The notes under the pieces: model-generated
The model's input: only the letters and a program-made list of their open reading frames with translations
The model's database searches: none
What the model was told of the DNA's origin: nothing
Shown: piece after piece, positions 6,596 to 16,269 of the stretch
Layout of the letters: each line of letters starts with the position of its first letter
How positions within the stretch are numbered: position 1 is the first letter of the stretch
DNA from: Oscillospiraceae bacterium
Lineage (GTDB): Bacteria > Bacillota > Clostridia > Oscillospirales > Ruminococcaceae
Length of the DNA: 64,000 nt
Assembly (NCBI GenBank): GCA_025757845.1
Contig: CP107211.1
Span: 1,674,001 to 1,738,000, forward strand
Direction: 5' to 3'
Program-made: the position numbers and the translations under genes

Positions 6596-7719
6596 AATTC
6601 ACCGCGCAAAGCGGCAGCACCGACGCCCTGCTGGGCCATGCCGCACAGGAAGGGCTGCACCTGACCCGCATTGTACCGCTGCCCGGCGGATTCCGGGCGC
6701 GCTGTGCCGCCTGGCATTACCGCCCGTTGGCCGCTCTGGCCCGGCAGGGGCATGTGCGTCTGCAGGTAGAAAAGCGTCTGGGGCTGTTTTTTCGGCTGCG
6801 TCCGCTGCTGCGCCGCACCGGGCTGTGGGCCGGGCTGGCGCTGTTTATTCCGCTGCTGCTGTGGAGCCAGCAGTTCGTCTGGGCTGTGGACACCAGCACC
6901 CTCACCCGCGGACAGGCCGCCCGGGCCTTTGCCGTACTGCGGCAGGCAGACCTCGCCCCGGGGGCTGCCGCCACCGAAGCCAAGCGCACCGCCGGGGAGT
7001 ATGCCCTGCTGGAAAGCGGCGAGTTTTCCTGGGCCAGTCTCAATTTTGCCAAAGGGCGGCTGGAAGTCCGCGCCGCCGCTGCAGTGCCCAAGCCCGCCAT
7101 TGCGGCCGGGACCCTGCACGGCCTGCGCGCCCGGTGCGCCGGTGTGGTCACCAAGACCAACCTGACCAGCGGCACGATGCTGGTGGTGCCCGGGCAGGCC
7201 GTGGAGGCTGGACAGGGGCTGATCGGCACGGCGCGGCAGGAGCGGGACGGTGCACTGATCTTTGCCCCGGCAGCGGGCACCGTGCGGGCACAACTGGAGT
7301 GGAGTGATGCTCAGTCCGTTCCGCTGGAAGAGACCGTTTTACAGCCGACCGGGCGCTCCACCGTGCGGTACCGGCTGAGCGCTGCCGGGCAGAACTGGAC
7401 CCTGCCCAGTGTTCAGCCGCCGGAACAGACACTGGAGCGCACCCGGCACCTCCAACCCGAGCTGCTGGGGCTGCCGCTTCCCTGCTCCGTGGAGGAAACC
7501 ACCTTCTACGAGCAGCAGCCGCAACTTCTGCGCCGCACCGAAGCCCAGTCGCTGGCACTGGCGCGGCTGCACAGCCTGCAGGCGCTGTACACGGCATTCC
7601 CGGATGCCGTGTTGGTTGCCCGGAAGGAGGACACCACCTGCACGGACACCACGCTGGAATACACCGCCGTCTACACGCTGGAAGCCGACATCTGCACGCA
7701 AAACGACCCCGGCAGCTGA
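6565..7719 (+). CDS. yqfD: YqfD sporulation membrane protein
   Basis: 384 aa, close to the family's usual ~400. The N-terminal 80 residues form a soluble domain. One membrane helix follows (about 92-112, LWAGLALFIPLLLWSQQFVW), then an extracytoplasmic part beginning with a POTRA-like stretch. Later comes the family segment RCAGVVTKTNLTSGTMLVVPG. ATG 6565 has GACAGGAGGCC upstream and overlaps yqfC. YqfD is a stage IV-type sporulation protein. In other genomes yqfC-yqfD is followed by phoH; here the opposing hslO follows, so the synteny has been broken. Confidence 0.8.
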   Translation: MEPVRLWAAVEFTAQSGSTDALLGHAAQEGLHLTRIVPLPGGFRARCAAWHYRPLAALARQGHVRLQVEKRLGLFFRLRPLLRRTGLWAGLALFIPLLLWSQQFVWAVDTSTLTRGQAARAFAVLRQADLAPGAAATEAKRTAGEYALLESGEFSWASLNFAKGRLEVRAAAAVPKPAIAAGTLHGLRARCAGVVTKTNLTSGTMLVVPGQAVEAGQGLIGTARQERDGALIFAPAAGTVRAQLEWSDAQSVPLEETVLQPTGRSTVRYRLSAAGQNWTLPSVQPPEQTLERTRHLQPELLGLPLPCSVEETTFYEQQPQLLRRTEAQSLALARLHSLQALYTAFPDAVLVARKEDTTCTDTTLEYTAVYTLEADICTQNDPGS

Positions 7720-7758
7720 GCTGTTCCGCTCGCCCGCCGGGGCCGTTGCTTTATCCAA

Positions 7759-8682
7759 TCAAGCGTTGGTGTTCTGTACCGCTTCTTCTGCGGCACGCTG
7801 GGCGGCCTGTGCGTCGTATTCAGCGATCAGGTCGTTCAGGTCGTACTGATACCGGCTGTGGCAGAAGTGGCACACCACTTCGCAGTGCGGGTCCTCGTCC
7901 CGCATCTTTACCAGTTCCCGGCGGCCCAGGCTCAGCAGCATCCCCTTGGTGCGTTCCTCGCTGCAGTCGCACTGGTAGCCCACCGTGCGCTCATCCAGCA
8001 CCTGCGGGGCAAAACCGGCCATGGCCAGCTCCATCATGTCCTTGGGGGTCTTGCCGGCGCGCAGCATCTCGGTGACCGAGGGCATGGCCGCAATGTTCTT
8101 TTCCAATGTGTCGATCTCGGCATCCGTTGCGCCGGGCAGCAGCTGCAGCAGGTAGCCGCCCGCGCACAGGATGGACAAGTCCTTGTCCACCAGCACGCCC
8201 AGGGCGCACACGGTGGGGATCTGCTCACTGGTAGCATAGTAACGGGTCAAGTCCTCGGCGATCTCGCCGGACACCAGCGGCACCTGGCCGACGGTGGGCT
8301 CCTTCTGCAGCCGGTTGTCCCGGATGACCGTGAGCACACCGCTGCGGCCCACTGCACCGCCCACGTCCAGATGGCCGTCGGCCTTCGGGGGCAGCTCCAC
8401 CAGCGGGTTGTCGATGCAGCCTTTGACGTTGCCCGTGCCGTCGGTGCAGGCAATGAGCACACCGGCCGGGCCGCCGCCCTGCACCCGCAGAGTGACCTTG
8501 TCGCCGTCATCCTTGAGCATGGAGCCCATGAGCGATGCACCCGTGAGCAGGCGGCCCAATGCCGCGCTGCAGGTGGCACTGGTGGTGTGCAGCTGCTCGG
8601 CGCGGCGCACAAGTTCGGTGGAATCCACACCGCAGAACACGACGCCGCCGTTTTCCGACAGGCCGCGGATCAGGTTTGCCAT
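7759..8682 (-). CDS. hslO: Hsp33 redox-regulated chaperonin
   Basis: 307 aa, full length. N-terminal Hsp33 fold with TSATCSAALGRLLTG and VTLRVQGGGPAG. The C-terminal zinc switch is complete: CDC at about 239-241 and CHFC about 30 residues later. Oxidation of these cysteines releases zinc and activates holdase function in the cytoplasm. It is probably co-transcribed with the methyltransferase and engB upstream (gaps of 4 bases each). Confidence 0.95.
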   Translation of the reverse strand: MANLIRGLSENGGVVFCGVDSTELVRRAEQLHTTSATCSAALGRLLTGASLMGSMLKDDGDKVTLRVQGGGPAGVLIACTDGTGNVKGCIDNPLVELPPKADGHLDVGGAVGRSGVLTVIRDNRLQKEPTVGQVPLVSGEIAEDLTRYYATSEQIPTVCALGVLVDKDLSILCAGGYLLQLLPGATDAEIDTLEKNIAAMPSVTEMLRAGKTPKDMMELAMAGFAPQVLDERTVGYQCDCSEERTKGMLLSLGRRELVKMRDEDPHCEVVCHFCHSRYQYDLNDLIAEYDAQAAQRAAEEAVQNTNA

Positions 8683-8686
8683 AACG

Positions 8687-9436
8687 TTATCCCTCCAATT
8701 GTGTATACTGCTTGACTGCGCAGAAGAAATAGCGCTGGCTGTCCCCGGTCAGGGGGCCGAAGGTCTCGCCGTCGCAGACGCTTTCCAGCGCAAAGCCGTG
8801 CTTTTCCAGCGTGGCACGGATGGTGTCAAGGTCGTAGGTGTACTCGCAGAAAGCCTCGTGGAAGTGCTCACCCGTCTCGTGGTAGTCGATGTCCACGGTG
8901 ATCTCCACCTTCCGGTCGGCGGCATTGTAGTGGTTGCGCCACACACAGGAAGCGTCCTCTTCCTCAAAGGTGAATTCGTTTTCGCCCAGCACGTTCTGGT
9001 GCTTGTAGGGGGTATTCATGTCAAACAGAAACACGCCGCCCTTTTCCATAAAGAACCCGGCATTCGCAATGGCCGTGTCCAGATCCGGGATGTGGTTGAA
9101 GGTGTCAAAGGTTGACACCGCCGCCCGGATGGTGCCGTACAGGTCCAGCTTCAGCAGGTCCTGCCGCAGCAGCAGCAGCCGGCCGGAAAGGCCCAGCTGT
9201 TCGGCTTTGTCACGCACCACGCAGAGCATCTCCTCCGACTGGTCGATGCCGATCATATCGTAGCCCGCCTGGGTCAGCATCAGGGTCAGTTCCCCGGTAC
9301 CGCAGCCCAGATCTGCCACGATGCCGTCCCGGATGCCGTGGGCTTCCAGCTTTTCGTGGATGTGGGCATACAAGGCATCGTAGTCGGCTTCACCGTTGAA
9401 TTCATCGTAAAAATAGGCAAATTCGTTGTACGCCAT
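8687..9436 (-). CDS. Class I SAM-dependent methyltransferase
   Basis: 249 aa. Motif I VADLGCGTGEL (about 41-51), motif II acidic IGIDQSEEML, and later motifs FDTFNHI and FFMEKGGVFLFDMNTP define a Rossmann-fold methyltransferase. The N-terminus NEFAYFYDEF resembles the small-molecule methyltransferases of Firmicutes. The substrate cannot be deduced. It sits between engB and hslO in a tight minus-strand cluster. Confidence 0.85.
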   Translation of the reverse strand: MAYNEFAYFYDEFNGEADYDALYAHIHEKLEAHGIRDGIVADLGCGTGELTLMLTQAGYDMIGIDQSEEMLCVVRDKAEQLGLSGRLLLLRQDLLKLDLYGTIRAAVSTFDTFNHIPDLDTAIANAGFFMEKGGVFLFDMNTPYKHQNVLGENEFTFEEEDASCVWRNHYNAADRKVEITVDIDYHETGEHFHEAFCEYTYDLDTIRATLEKHGFALESVCDGETFGPLTGDSQRYFFCAVKQYTQLEG

Positions 9437-9440
9437 GGTG

Positions 9441-10043
9441 TTACTCCGCTTCCTGGTCCTCGGCAGCCACAGCGGCGTTCAGCACCGCCTGCAGCTCCGG
9501 GATGCCGTAGCCGTTCTCGCCGCTGGTCAGCACCACCTTCTGACAGCCATAGGGGCGGCAGATATCCTCGAACTGTTCCAGCGTGGAGGCCAGCTGGCTC
9601 TTCTTGAGCTTGTCCGCCTTGGTCAGGGCCACCACATAGGGAATGCGGTGGTAATGCAGATACCGCAGCATCTGCAGGTCGTCGGCACTGGGGGCGTGGC
9701 GGCAGTCCAGCAGCTGCACCAGCAGGGTGTGGTGCCGGGGGGCCTCAAAGTAGCTGTTGATCAGGTCATCCCAGCGTTCCCGGTCGGCGTTGCTGACCTT
9801 GGCGTAGCCGTAGCCCGGCAGGTCCACAAAATAGCAGTCGTCCACGGAATAAAAGTTGATGGTGGCCGTCTTGCCCGGGGTGCTGGACACACGGGCCAGG
9901 TTTTTGCGGCTGCACAGCTTGTTGATCAGGCTGGATTTGCCCACGTTGGACCGCCCCGAAAAACTCAACTCCGGGCGGTCGCTCTCGGGCAGCTGGCTGG
10001 AAATGCCATAGCTGGCAATAAAATCAGCTTTGTTGAAGATCAT
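9441..10043 (-). CDS. engB: Ribosome biogenesis GTPase EngB/YsxC
   Basis: 200 aa. All GTPase motifs are visible: G1 GRSNVGKSS (about 30-38), G2 in STPGKT, G3 DLPGYGYAK, G4 TKADK. Length and motif spacing fit YihA/YsxC, an essential factor for 50S assembly. The stop codon is 21 bases downstream-side of lon, so lon-engB-methyltransferase-hslO may form one operon; lon-engB is a frequent pairing in Firmicutes. Confidence 0.95.
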   Translation of the reverse strand: MIFNKADFIASYGISSQLPESDRPELSFSGRSNVGKSSLINKLCSRKNLARVSSTPGKTATINFYSVDDCYFVDLPGYGYAKVSNADRERWDDLINSYFEAPRHHTLLVQLLDCRHAPSADDLQMLRYLHYHRIPYVVALTKADKLKKSQLASTLEQFEDICRPYGCQKVVLTSGENGYGIPELQAVLNAAVAAEDQEAE

Positions 10044-10064
10044 GGGGGATTCCTTTCTGTTTTG

Positions 10065-12524
10065 TCAGCAGACAGCCCCGGTCTGGGGCTTTTCGGCAGC
10101 AGGCGGCACGATGCTCTCGGCCGTCTTGGCCTTTTTGCGGCTGCGGCTGGCCGGAGCCTTGGCCTTTTTGGCGCTCGTCGGCTTGAGCAGCGCGGCGTTC
10201 AGCACCTGGGTCAGGTTCTGCATGGGCAGGAAGGTCAGATTCTTCTTAACCTCATCGTCCACCTCGTACAGATCCGGCTCGTTGTCCTTGGGGATGAGCA
10301 CCGTCTTCATGCCCTCGCGGTAGGCTGCCATGCTCTTTTCGCGCAGGCCGCCGATGGGCAGCACGTTGCCGTGGAGGGTGATCTCGCCCGTCATGGCCAC
10401 ATCCCCACGCACCGGCAGGCCGGACAGGCAGGACACCAGGGCCGTGGTCAGGGTGACACCGGCCGAGGGACCGTCCTTGGGCACAGCACCTTCCGGGGCG
10501 TGGATGTGCAGGTCGCACTTCTTCAGCCGCTCCGGGTCGATGCCGTATTCCAGCGCATGGACTCGCACCCAGGTGACAGCCAGCTGAGCGCTCTCCTTCA
10601 TCACATCGCCCAGCGAACCGGTCACCGTGATCTTGCCGCTGCCGTTGTCGATGACCTGCACCTCAATGGGCAGGGTCTCGCCGCCCACACTGGTCCAGGC
10701 CAGACCGTTGGCGATGCCCACGGCATTGGTGCGGTTGAGAAAGTCGGGCTTGACGAAGCGGGGGCCCAGCAGATCTTCCAGCATGGAGCCGGTGACCGAC
10801 ACCGTCTCCGCCTCGCCGGATGCGATCTTGCGGGCGCACTTGCGCAGCACACTGGTAATGGTGCGCTCCAGATTGCGCACGCCGGCTTCGCGGGTATAGC
10901 CGTCGATGATGCCGTACAGGGCGCTCTGGCTCAGGGTGACCTTGCCGGTCAGGCCGCAGGCCTTGAGCTGCTTGGGCAGCAGATGCTTGCGGGCAATGTT
11001 GTATTTTTCCACGCGGGTGTAGCTGGGCAGCTCGATGACGTCCATGCGGTCGCGCAGGGGGCCGGGGATGCTGCCCAGATCGTTGGCCGTGGTGATGAAG
11101 AGCACATGGCTCAGGTCGAACGGGATGTCCAGGAAGTGGTCGTTGAAGGTGCTGTTCTGCTCGGGGTCCAGTGCCTCCAGCAGAGCTGCCGCCGGGTCGC
11201 CCCGGAAGTCACCGGCCAGCTTGTCGATCTCATCCAGCAGCATCAGAGGGTTCGAGCTCTTGGCGGTGATCATGGCACTGATGATCTTGCCGGGCATGGC
11301 ACCGATGTAGGTGCGGCGGTGGCCGCGGATCTCGGCTTCATCCCGCACGCCGCCCAGACTGATGCGCACATACTTGCGGCCCAGACTTTCGGCGATGGAA
11401 CGTGCAATGCTGGTCTTGCCGACGCCCGGAGGGCCGACGAGGCAGATGATCTGCGCCTTGACGTCCGGAGCCAGCTTGCGCACGGCCAGCGTTTCCAGAA
11501 TGCGGTCCTTGACCTTTTTCAGGCCGTAGTGGTCGCGGTCCAGGATCTGCTGGGCACGGTTGATGTCCAGATCATCCTCGGTATAGCTGTTCCACGGCAG
11601 GTCCAGGCAGGTGTCCAGATAGGTGCGGATAACGGTGGCTTCCTGATTGGAGCCCTGCATCTTGGACAGGCGGTCCACTTCCTTGAGCAGCTTTTTCTCG
11701 CTGTCCTCGGCCAGATGCAGTGCCGTGATCTTGCGGCGGTACTCGTCGGCCTCGGCGTGGGTATCGTCCCCCTCGCCCAGCTCATCGCTGATGACGTGCA
11801 GCTGCTCGTGCAGGTAGTAGTCGCGCTGGTTCTTGTCCATGGACTCGTTGACCTTGTCCGCGATCTCCTTCTCGATCTTCATCACCTGGCACTCGCGGCG
11901 CAGCATCTCCACAAGACGCTGCAGACGGCCCGCGAGGGTGTTCTCGTTCATCACAGCCTGCTTGTCCTCGTAGCGGAACAGCAGGTTTGCGGGCATGTAC
12001 TCGCTGAGGAACTCCGGATCGGTGCTGGACACGATGGTAAACACCACGTCCTTGGCCAGACGCGGGTTCATGCCCAGATACTCGTCAAAGCTGCTCTTCA
12101 GAGCGCGCAGCAGGGCTTCGGTCTCCACGGCGTCCTCGGTCTTGCCGACACGCACCGGGGCCGGGCGCACGGAAGCCAGCAGGAAATCGCCGGTGGTGTC
12201 CAGATCGGTGAGCTTGGCGCGGTACTTGCCCTCCACCAGAACCTTGACCAGATCATCCGAGACGCGCAGCACCTGCTTGACCTCGGCCACGACGCCGTAA
12301 GCAAACAGATCCTCCTGGGTGGGGTCACTGAGCTCCATCTCCTTCTGCGCCACAAGGAACACATTGGAGTTGTTGGCCATGGCCCATTCCACGGCGGCAA
12401 TGCTCTTTTCGCGGCCCACCTCAAAGTGGACCAGATTATTCGGGAATACGACCAGCCCGCGCAGGGCGATGGCAGGCAAATGCAGTTCCCGGCGCTCTGC
12501 CTTGATCGTTACTTTTTCAGACAT
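10065..12524 (-). CDS. lon: ATP-dependent protease Lon
   Basis: 819 aa. N-terminal substrate-binding domain (about 10-200), coiled-coil linker, then AAA+ ATPase with Walker [10 protein letters not shown] and Walker B LLDEIDKL. The C-terminal protease domain has the catalytic serine in [10 protein letters not shown] and the lysine partner in [14 protein letters not shown] 35-residue Lys/Ala-rich tail ends the protein. It degrades damaged and regulatory proteins in the cytosol. A leader hairpin lies directly before the ribosome site. Confidence 0.97.
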   Translation of the reverse strand: MSEKVTIKAERRELHLPAIALRGLVVFPNNLVHFEVGREKSIAAVEWAMANNSNVFLVAQKEMELSDPTQEDLFAYGVVAEVKQVLRVSDDLVKVLVEGKYRAKLTDLDTTGDFLLASVRPAPVRVGKTEDAVETEALLRALKSSFDEYLGMNPRLAKDVVFTIVSSTDPEFLSEYMPANLLFRYEDKQAVMNENTLAGRLQRLVEMLRRECQVMKIEKEIADKVNESMDKNQRDYYLHEQLHVISDELGEGDDTHAEADEYRRKITALHLAEDSEKKLLKEVDRLSKMQGSNQEATVIRTYLDTCLDLPWNSYTEDDLDINRAQQILDRDHYGLKKVKDRILETLAVRKLAPDVKAQIICLVGPPGVGKTSIARSIAESLGRKYVRISLGGVRDEAEIRGHRRTYIGAMPGKIISAMITAKSSNPLMLLDEIDKLAGDFRGDPAAALLEALDPEQNSTFNDHFLDIPFDLSHVLFITTANDLGSIPGPLRDRMDVIELPSYTRVEKYNIARKHLLPKQLKACGLTGKVTLSQSALYGIIDGYTREAGVRNLERTITSVLRKCARKIASGEAETVSVTGSMLEDLLGPRFVKPDFLNRTNAVGIANGLAWTSVGGETLPIEVQVIDNGSGKITVTGSLGDVMKESAQLAVTWVRVHALEYGIDPERLKKCDLHIHAPEGAVPKDGPSAGVTLTTALVSCLSGLPVRGDVAMTGEITLHGNVLPIGGLREKSMAAYREGMKTVLIPKDNEPDLYEVDDEVKKNLTFLPMQNLTQVLNAALLKPTSAKKAKAPASRSRKKAKTAESIVPPAAEKPQTGAVC

Positions 12525-12540
12525 GATGCAAACACCTCCC

Positions 12541-12571
12541 GGCTGCCGATGGATGGTTCCGTCCGGCAGCC
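12541..12571 (-). other. Hairpin in the lon 5' leader
   Basis: Perfect 8-bp arms GGCTGCCG (12541-12548) and CGGCAGCC (12564-12571) lie just upstream of the lon ribosome site. In the mRNA this would form close to the Shine-Dalgarno and could modulate translation, for example with temperature; no test is possible from sequence. Confidence 0.45.
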
Positions 12572-12618
12572 CTGTCAGTCTGGGGTTTTCTCATAAAATC
12601 AAAATCGTTTGTTTCTTT

Positions 12619-12646
12619 ATTATACTGATTTCCGGTCAAAATGCAA
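12619..12646 (-). promoter_or_regulatory. Putative lon promoter
   Basis: On the minus strand TTGCAT (12641-12646), 16 bases, then TATAAT (12619-12624). A single GTCAAA half-site lies nearby but I see no complete CtsR or CIRCE operator. Confidence 0.55.
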
Positions 12647-12667
12647 CCGTTGCCGCAGTGGCGTCGG

Positions 12668-13213
12668 TTATTCGCCCCGCTTTTCGCGGGTGCTGAACCC
12701 CAGCCGCCCCAGTGCCGGCAGCAGTGCCTTGAGGGTAATGGACGTCAGTGCGCCCATTACCAGGCCCAGCACCAGCATGACCGGCGCATAGTACAGTGAC
12801 AGCGACGACGAGATGATAACGCCGGCCCCCAGCAGCTGCCCCACATTGTGGGCCAGTGCGCCGCAAACCGAAAGGATGAACCAGGTGGGCCGCACCGGCA
12901 CCACATAGTACAGCACGGCCATGACCAGCAGCGACAACAGGCCGCCGCACAGCGAGAGGAACCCCGCCGTGAAGCCGGACACCAGAAAAACGAACAGTGC
13001 CTTGAGCACGTCCAGCACCAGCGCCTGCTTGACACCCATGAAGAACAGAGCGTACATTACCACGATGTTGGCAAGGCCCAGCTTCATGCCGGGCAGAAGG
13101 CCCGGAATGACCAGCGAGCCTTCAATGAACGAAAGCGCCATAGCCAGCGCGAACAACAGGCCCGACAGGGCGATGTGCCGCGTCTTTTCATAGCTGCGTG
13201 GATTTTTTGGCAT
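12668..13213 (-). CDS. Gx transporter / ECF S-component-like membrane protein
   Basis: 181 aa with five to six hydrophobic helices starting after a short basic N-terminus. MALSFIEGSLVIPGLLPGMKLGLANIVVM is a strong signature (here broken at 19-20 residues: SFIEGSLVIPGLLPG then KLGLANIVVMY) of the Gx-transporter family, formerly annotated heptaprenyl diphosphate synthase component I. These resemble S-components of energy-coupling-factor transporters; the substrate is not known. It follows the ABC-F gene by 12 bases. Confidence 0.75.
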   Translation of the reverse strand: MPKNPRSYEKTRHIALSGLLFALAMALSFIEGSLVIPGLLPGMKLGLANIVVMYALFFMGVKQALVLDVLKALFVFLVSGFTAGFLSLCGGLLSLLVMAVLYYVVPVRPTWFILSVCGALAHNVGQLLGAGVIISSSLSLYYAPVMLVLGLVMGALTSITLKALLPALGRLGFSTREKRGE

Positions 13214-13225
13214 GCGTGTGCTCCT

Positions 13226-15118
13226 TTACTCTTCGGCCTGGGACTGTTCGTAGTGTTCCTGTTCTTCCATGGCGGCCTCCCATGCGGCAAACAGCTCTTC
13301 CTGATGGAAACGCAGGTCGCTGAGCTCGTCGCTCTTCTGGCGCAGCAGGTCCGGGTCGTTGTACACTTCGGGGGAGTTGATCTCGTTGTCCAGCTCCACC
13401 TCGCGGGCACCGCAGGCCTCCATTTCATCCTCGCAGGCCTTGATCTTTGCCCGCAGCTCGGCGCGGCGGCGGCGCTGCTCCTTGCCGTACCCGGCCTTGG
13501 CCGGGGCGGCCTCCTTCTGCGCGGTCGGTGCCGGGGCGGCACGGCCCATCAGGGCGTCGTAGCTGGGGTAGAGGGTGGCCTTGCCGTTTTCCAGATACAA
13601 AATCGGGCAGGCCAGACTGTTCATCAGGTGGCGGTCATGGGTGACCAGCAGCAGCGTGCCGGTGTAGGCCATGAGGGCCTCGGTCAGGTTCTCGCGGGTG
13701 TAGATATCCAGATGGTTCGTGGGCTCGTCCAGGAACAGCAGGTTGGGCCGCTCCAACACGATCTCCGCAAAGCGCAGGCGGGCCAGCTCGCCGCCGGACA
13801 GTGCCTCGCAGGGCTTGAACACCGTATCGCCCCGGAAGCCCAGCTTGGCCAGATGGCTGCGCACCTCCAGCTCAGTCATACGGGGGTACTTGTTCCAGAT
13901 CACGTCGATGACCCTGCCCTGTCCCAGACGGTTCTGCTGCTGGGCAAAGATGCTGGGCCGGGCTCCGGTGCCCAGACGCACCATGCCGCCGGAGGGGCGG
14001 CGCTTGCCGTCCAGCACCTGCATCAGGGTGGATTTGCCCGCGCCGTTGGGGCCGGCGATGATCAGCCGCTGGCCGCGGCACACCGTATAGGTAAAGGGCT
14101 CCAGCAGGGTGCGGTCCCCGATCTTGATGGTCAGGTTCTTGAGCATCACCAGCTCGTTCCAAGGTTCCACATCGTACTCAAAGCGGAATTTGAGCTGGTT
14201 CGTCTCGTCCTTGGGTGCTTCGGTGATCTCCAGCTTTTCCAGCTGGCGGCGGCGGCTCTGGGCCATTTTGGTGGTGGAAGCCCGTACCAGGTTGCGGTCC
14301 ACATAGTCCTGCAGTTTTTCCGCCAGGGCCACGTCGGCGTCGTGCTGCTTCTGGCGCAGGGCGTCGGCGGCTTCCTTCTGGGGCAGGTAAGCCGAGAAGT
14401 TGCCCTTGTAGGTGGTCATGGTCTGGAAGGAAACCTCCCAGATCTTGGTACACACATTGTCCAGGAAATAGCGGTCGTGGCTGACCACCAGCACCGCACC
14501 GGAATAGCCCTTGAGGTAATTTTCCAGCCATTCCATGGTGGCAAAGTCCAGGTGGTTGGTGGGCTCGTCCAGGATCAGCACATCCGGTTTTTCCAGCAGC
14601 AGCTTTGCCAGACGCAGCCGGGTCAGCTCACCGCCGGAAAGCACGGCAATGTTCTTTTCCCAGGTATCCTGCGCAAAGCCCATGCCGGACAGCACTTTTT
14701 TGATGTTGACGTCCATGTTGTAGCCGTCGGCGGCATCCACGATGTTCTGCAGTGCGTCGTGCTGGGCCAGCAGGTCGGTGTTGTCGGGCTGGGCTGCCAT
14801 CTTGCGCTCCAAAACCTGCATCTGGGCCATGGCGTCCAGCACCGGCGCAAAGGTGGCGCGCATTTCGCCGTAGATGTCCAGCGTGGGGTCCAGTTTGGCG
14901 TTCTGTTCCAGGTAGCCCAGCGTCACGCCATGGGTCACGCTGAATTCCCCGTCATAGTCCTGATATTCTCCAGTCAGGATTTTGAGGAGCGTGGTCTTGC
15001 CCGCGCCGTTCTGGCCCACAATGCCGATACGGTCCTCCCGCTCGACACTGGCCGTCACATCGTGCAGCACGACTTTTTCGCCAAAGCTCTTTCCAAGTTT
15101 TTCTAAATGTATCAGCAT
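13226..15118 (-). CDS. ABC-F family ATPase (ribosome-associated)
   Basis: 630 aa with two ABC cassettes and no membrane segment. Cassette 1: Walker A GQNGAGKTT, signature LSGGELTRLRLAKLLLE, LILDEPTNHLDF. Cassette 2: GPNGAGKST, LSGGELARLRFA, LFLDEPTNHLD. The linker between them is charged, as in ABC-F proteins, and the C-terminus is a coiled coil (about 555-625). Such proteins act on the ribosome in translation rescue or antibiotic protection. The subfamily is closest to YdiF/Uup-like housekeeping members by general look; a resistance role cannot be claimed. Confidence 0.9.
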   Translation of the reverse strand: MLIHLEKLGKSFGEKVVLHDVTASVEREDRIGIVGQNGAGKTTLLKILTGEYQDYDGEFSVTHGVTLGYLEQNAKLDPTLDIYGEMRATFAPVLDAMAQMQVLERKMAAQPDNTDLLAQHDALQNIVDAADGYNMDVNIKKVLSGMGFAQDTWEKNIAVLSGGELTRLRLAKLLLEKPDVLILDEPTNHLDFATMEWLENYLKGYSGAVLVVSHDRYFLDNVCTKIWEVSFQTMTTYKGNFSAYLPQKEAADALRQKQHDADVALAEKLQDYVDRNLVRASTTKMAQSRRRQLEKLEITEAPKDETNQLKFRFEYDVEPWNELVMLKNLTIKIGDRTLLEPFTYTVCRGQRLIIAGPNGAGKSTLMQVLDGKRRPSGGMVRLGTGARPSIFAQQQNRLGQGRVIDVIWNKYPRMTELEVRSHLAKLGFRGDTVFKPCEALSGGELARLRFAEIVLERPNLLFLDEPTNHLDIYTRENLTEALMAYTGTLLLVTHDRHLMNSLACPILYLENGKATLYPSYDALMGRAAPAPTAQKEAAPAKAGYGKEQRRRRAELRAKIKACEDEMEACGAREVELDNEINSPEVYNDPDLLRQKSDELSDLRFHQEELFAAWEAAMEEQEHYEQSQAEE

Positions 15119-15158
15119 TGTTTCAATCCATTCTGTTCTGCTGCGGTCCCGCAGGGGC

Positions 15159-15899
15159 TCAGCACTGGTGGCGGCGGTTCTTTAGTCCCACATTGGCCAG
15201 CTCGTCCTGCTCCATGACCAGCGGATAAAGCTCTTCCAGGCTGGCGATCTCGTAGGTGGGGATCACCTTGCCCGGGTTCTCGGTGTGGTTGGGGTTGAAC
15301 CAGCAGGTGTCCAGCCCGGCGTTTGCACCGCCCTGGATGTCGCTGGTCAGGCTGTCGCCCACCATCAGCACATGCTCGCGGTTCTCCACGCCCAGTGCCC
15401 GCAGGGCGGCGTCAAAGATGCGTGCACCGGGCTTCTCGCAGCCCAGCTTCTCGGAGATGAACACATCCTCCATGAAGTTGGACACGCCGCTCTCGGCCAA
15501 CCGCCGGGTCTGCACCTTGTGGACGCCGTTGCTCACCACGGCCAGTGTGGCCACCTCCGACAGCTCCCGCAGCACGTCCAGCACCTCGGCGTTCATCAGG
15601 TCCGGGTGGGTGGACAGCTGCTCCAGATAATAGCGGTTCATCTCTGCGCCGTCCCCGGCGGCGTCAATGGCTTTGAGGAAGCGGCTGAACCGCTCGTTGA
15701 GCAGCTTTTCGCGGCGGATCTGGCCTTTTTCCAGCTGACGCCACAGTTCCTCATTGATGGTGCGGTAGGTCTGCACTGTTTCGGCGTCCGGCTCGATGCC
15801 GTAGTTCACCAGCGTTTCGGCCAGTGCCTTGCTCTCGGCGGCGTCAAAGTTGAGCAGCGTATTGTCCGCATCAAACAGGATGCAATAGTATTTTGCCAT
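15159..15899 (-). CDS. HAD phosphatase, YjjG-type noncanonical nucleotidase
   Basis: 246 aa. HAD motif I CILFDADNTLLNFDAAE (Asp nucleophile about residue 9), motif II VVSNGV, motif III lysine GCEKPGARIFDAAL, motif IV MVGDSLTSDIQGG. The DADNTLLNFD pattern and C1 cap fit the YjjG family, which hydrolyses noncanonical pyrimidine nucleotides. Located upstream of the ABC-F gene on the same strand with a 40-base gap. Confidence 0.85.
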   Translation of the reverse strand: MAKYYCILFDADNTLLNFDAAESKALAETLVNYGIEPDAETVQTYRTINEELWRQLEKGQIRREKLLNERFSRFLKAIDAAGDGAEMNRYYLEQLSTHPDLMNAEVLDVLRELSEVATLAVVSNGVHKVQTRRLAESGVSNFMEDVFISEKLGCEKPGARIFDAALRALGVENREHVLMVGDSLTSDIQGGANAGLDTCWFNPNHTENPGKVIPTYEIASLEELYPLVMEQDELANVGLKNRRHQC

Positions 15900-15955
15900 A
15901 ATATCCCCTCATTTCCTTTTCCAGCCCGCTTTGCAGGGCGGGCATTACAACAGGG

Positions 15956-15990
15956 AGAAGCCAGCCCTGCGGTGGGCAGAGCTGGCTTCT
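15956..15990. terminator. Hairpin after the 73-aa gene
   Basis: Arms AGAAGCCAGC (15956-15965) and GCTGGCTTCT (15981-15990) immediately after the stop of the small minus-strand gene; no strong T-run, so termination is likely but not certain. Confidence 0.5.
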
Positions 15991-15992
15991 GT

Positions 15993-16214
15993 TCATTCCG
16001 AAATCATTTCATACGCCTGTACGTCGGTTTGTTCCGGTTTGTTTTCTGAACAGGTTGTTTGGGCGGTGCAGGGAGTGGCATTGCATTTCTGCATTTCCTC
16101 CTCCAGTGCACCGTTTTCTACATTTTCCCAATCGGTATCGTAGTAATCCACGCTGCCGTCGGTCACATCTTCTGCACCGGGCAGGCCCGGCACCCGCGGC
16201 TCTTCCCAGAACAT
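15993..16214 (-). CDS. Small acidic protein of unknown function
   Basis: 73 aa from ATG 16214, preceded by GGGAGGCGG at good spacing. The protein is acidic (VDYYDTDWENVENGALEEEMQ) and ends with three cysteines spread over CNATPC and CSEN. No family recognised. It lies 3' of the SGNH hydrolase gene on the same strand (55-base gap) and ends at a hairpin, so it is probably the last gene of that transcript. Confidence 0.55.
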   Translation of the reverse strand: MFWEEPRVPGLPGAEDVTDGSVDYYDTDWENVENGALEEEMQKCNATPCTAQTTCSENKPEQTDVQAYEMISE

Positions 16215-16269
16215 CAAACCGCCTCCCTTCCCCTCAGCCTATGCGGCGCAGGGGCAAAGGGTTCTGCGC

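Noticed and set aside
9426-12596. 1056-codon plus-strand frame
   Set aside because: Antisense shadow of lon and engB, with the same His/Gln/Leu-rich pattern.
12525-12667. CtsR or CIRCE heat-shock operator before lon
   Set aside because: Only one GTCAAA half-site is present; no tandem repeat or TTAGCACTC dyad.
13226-15118. ABC-F gene as an antibiotic resistance determinant
   Set aside because: Core chromosomal context, no leader peptide or attenuator and general housekeeping look; nothing supports a resistance label.
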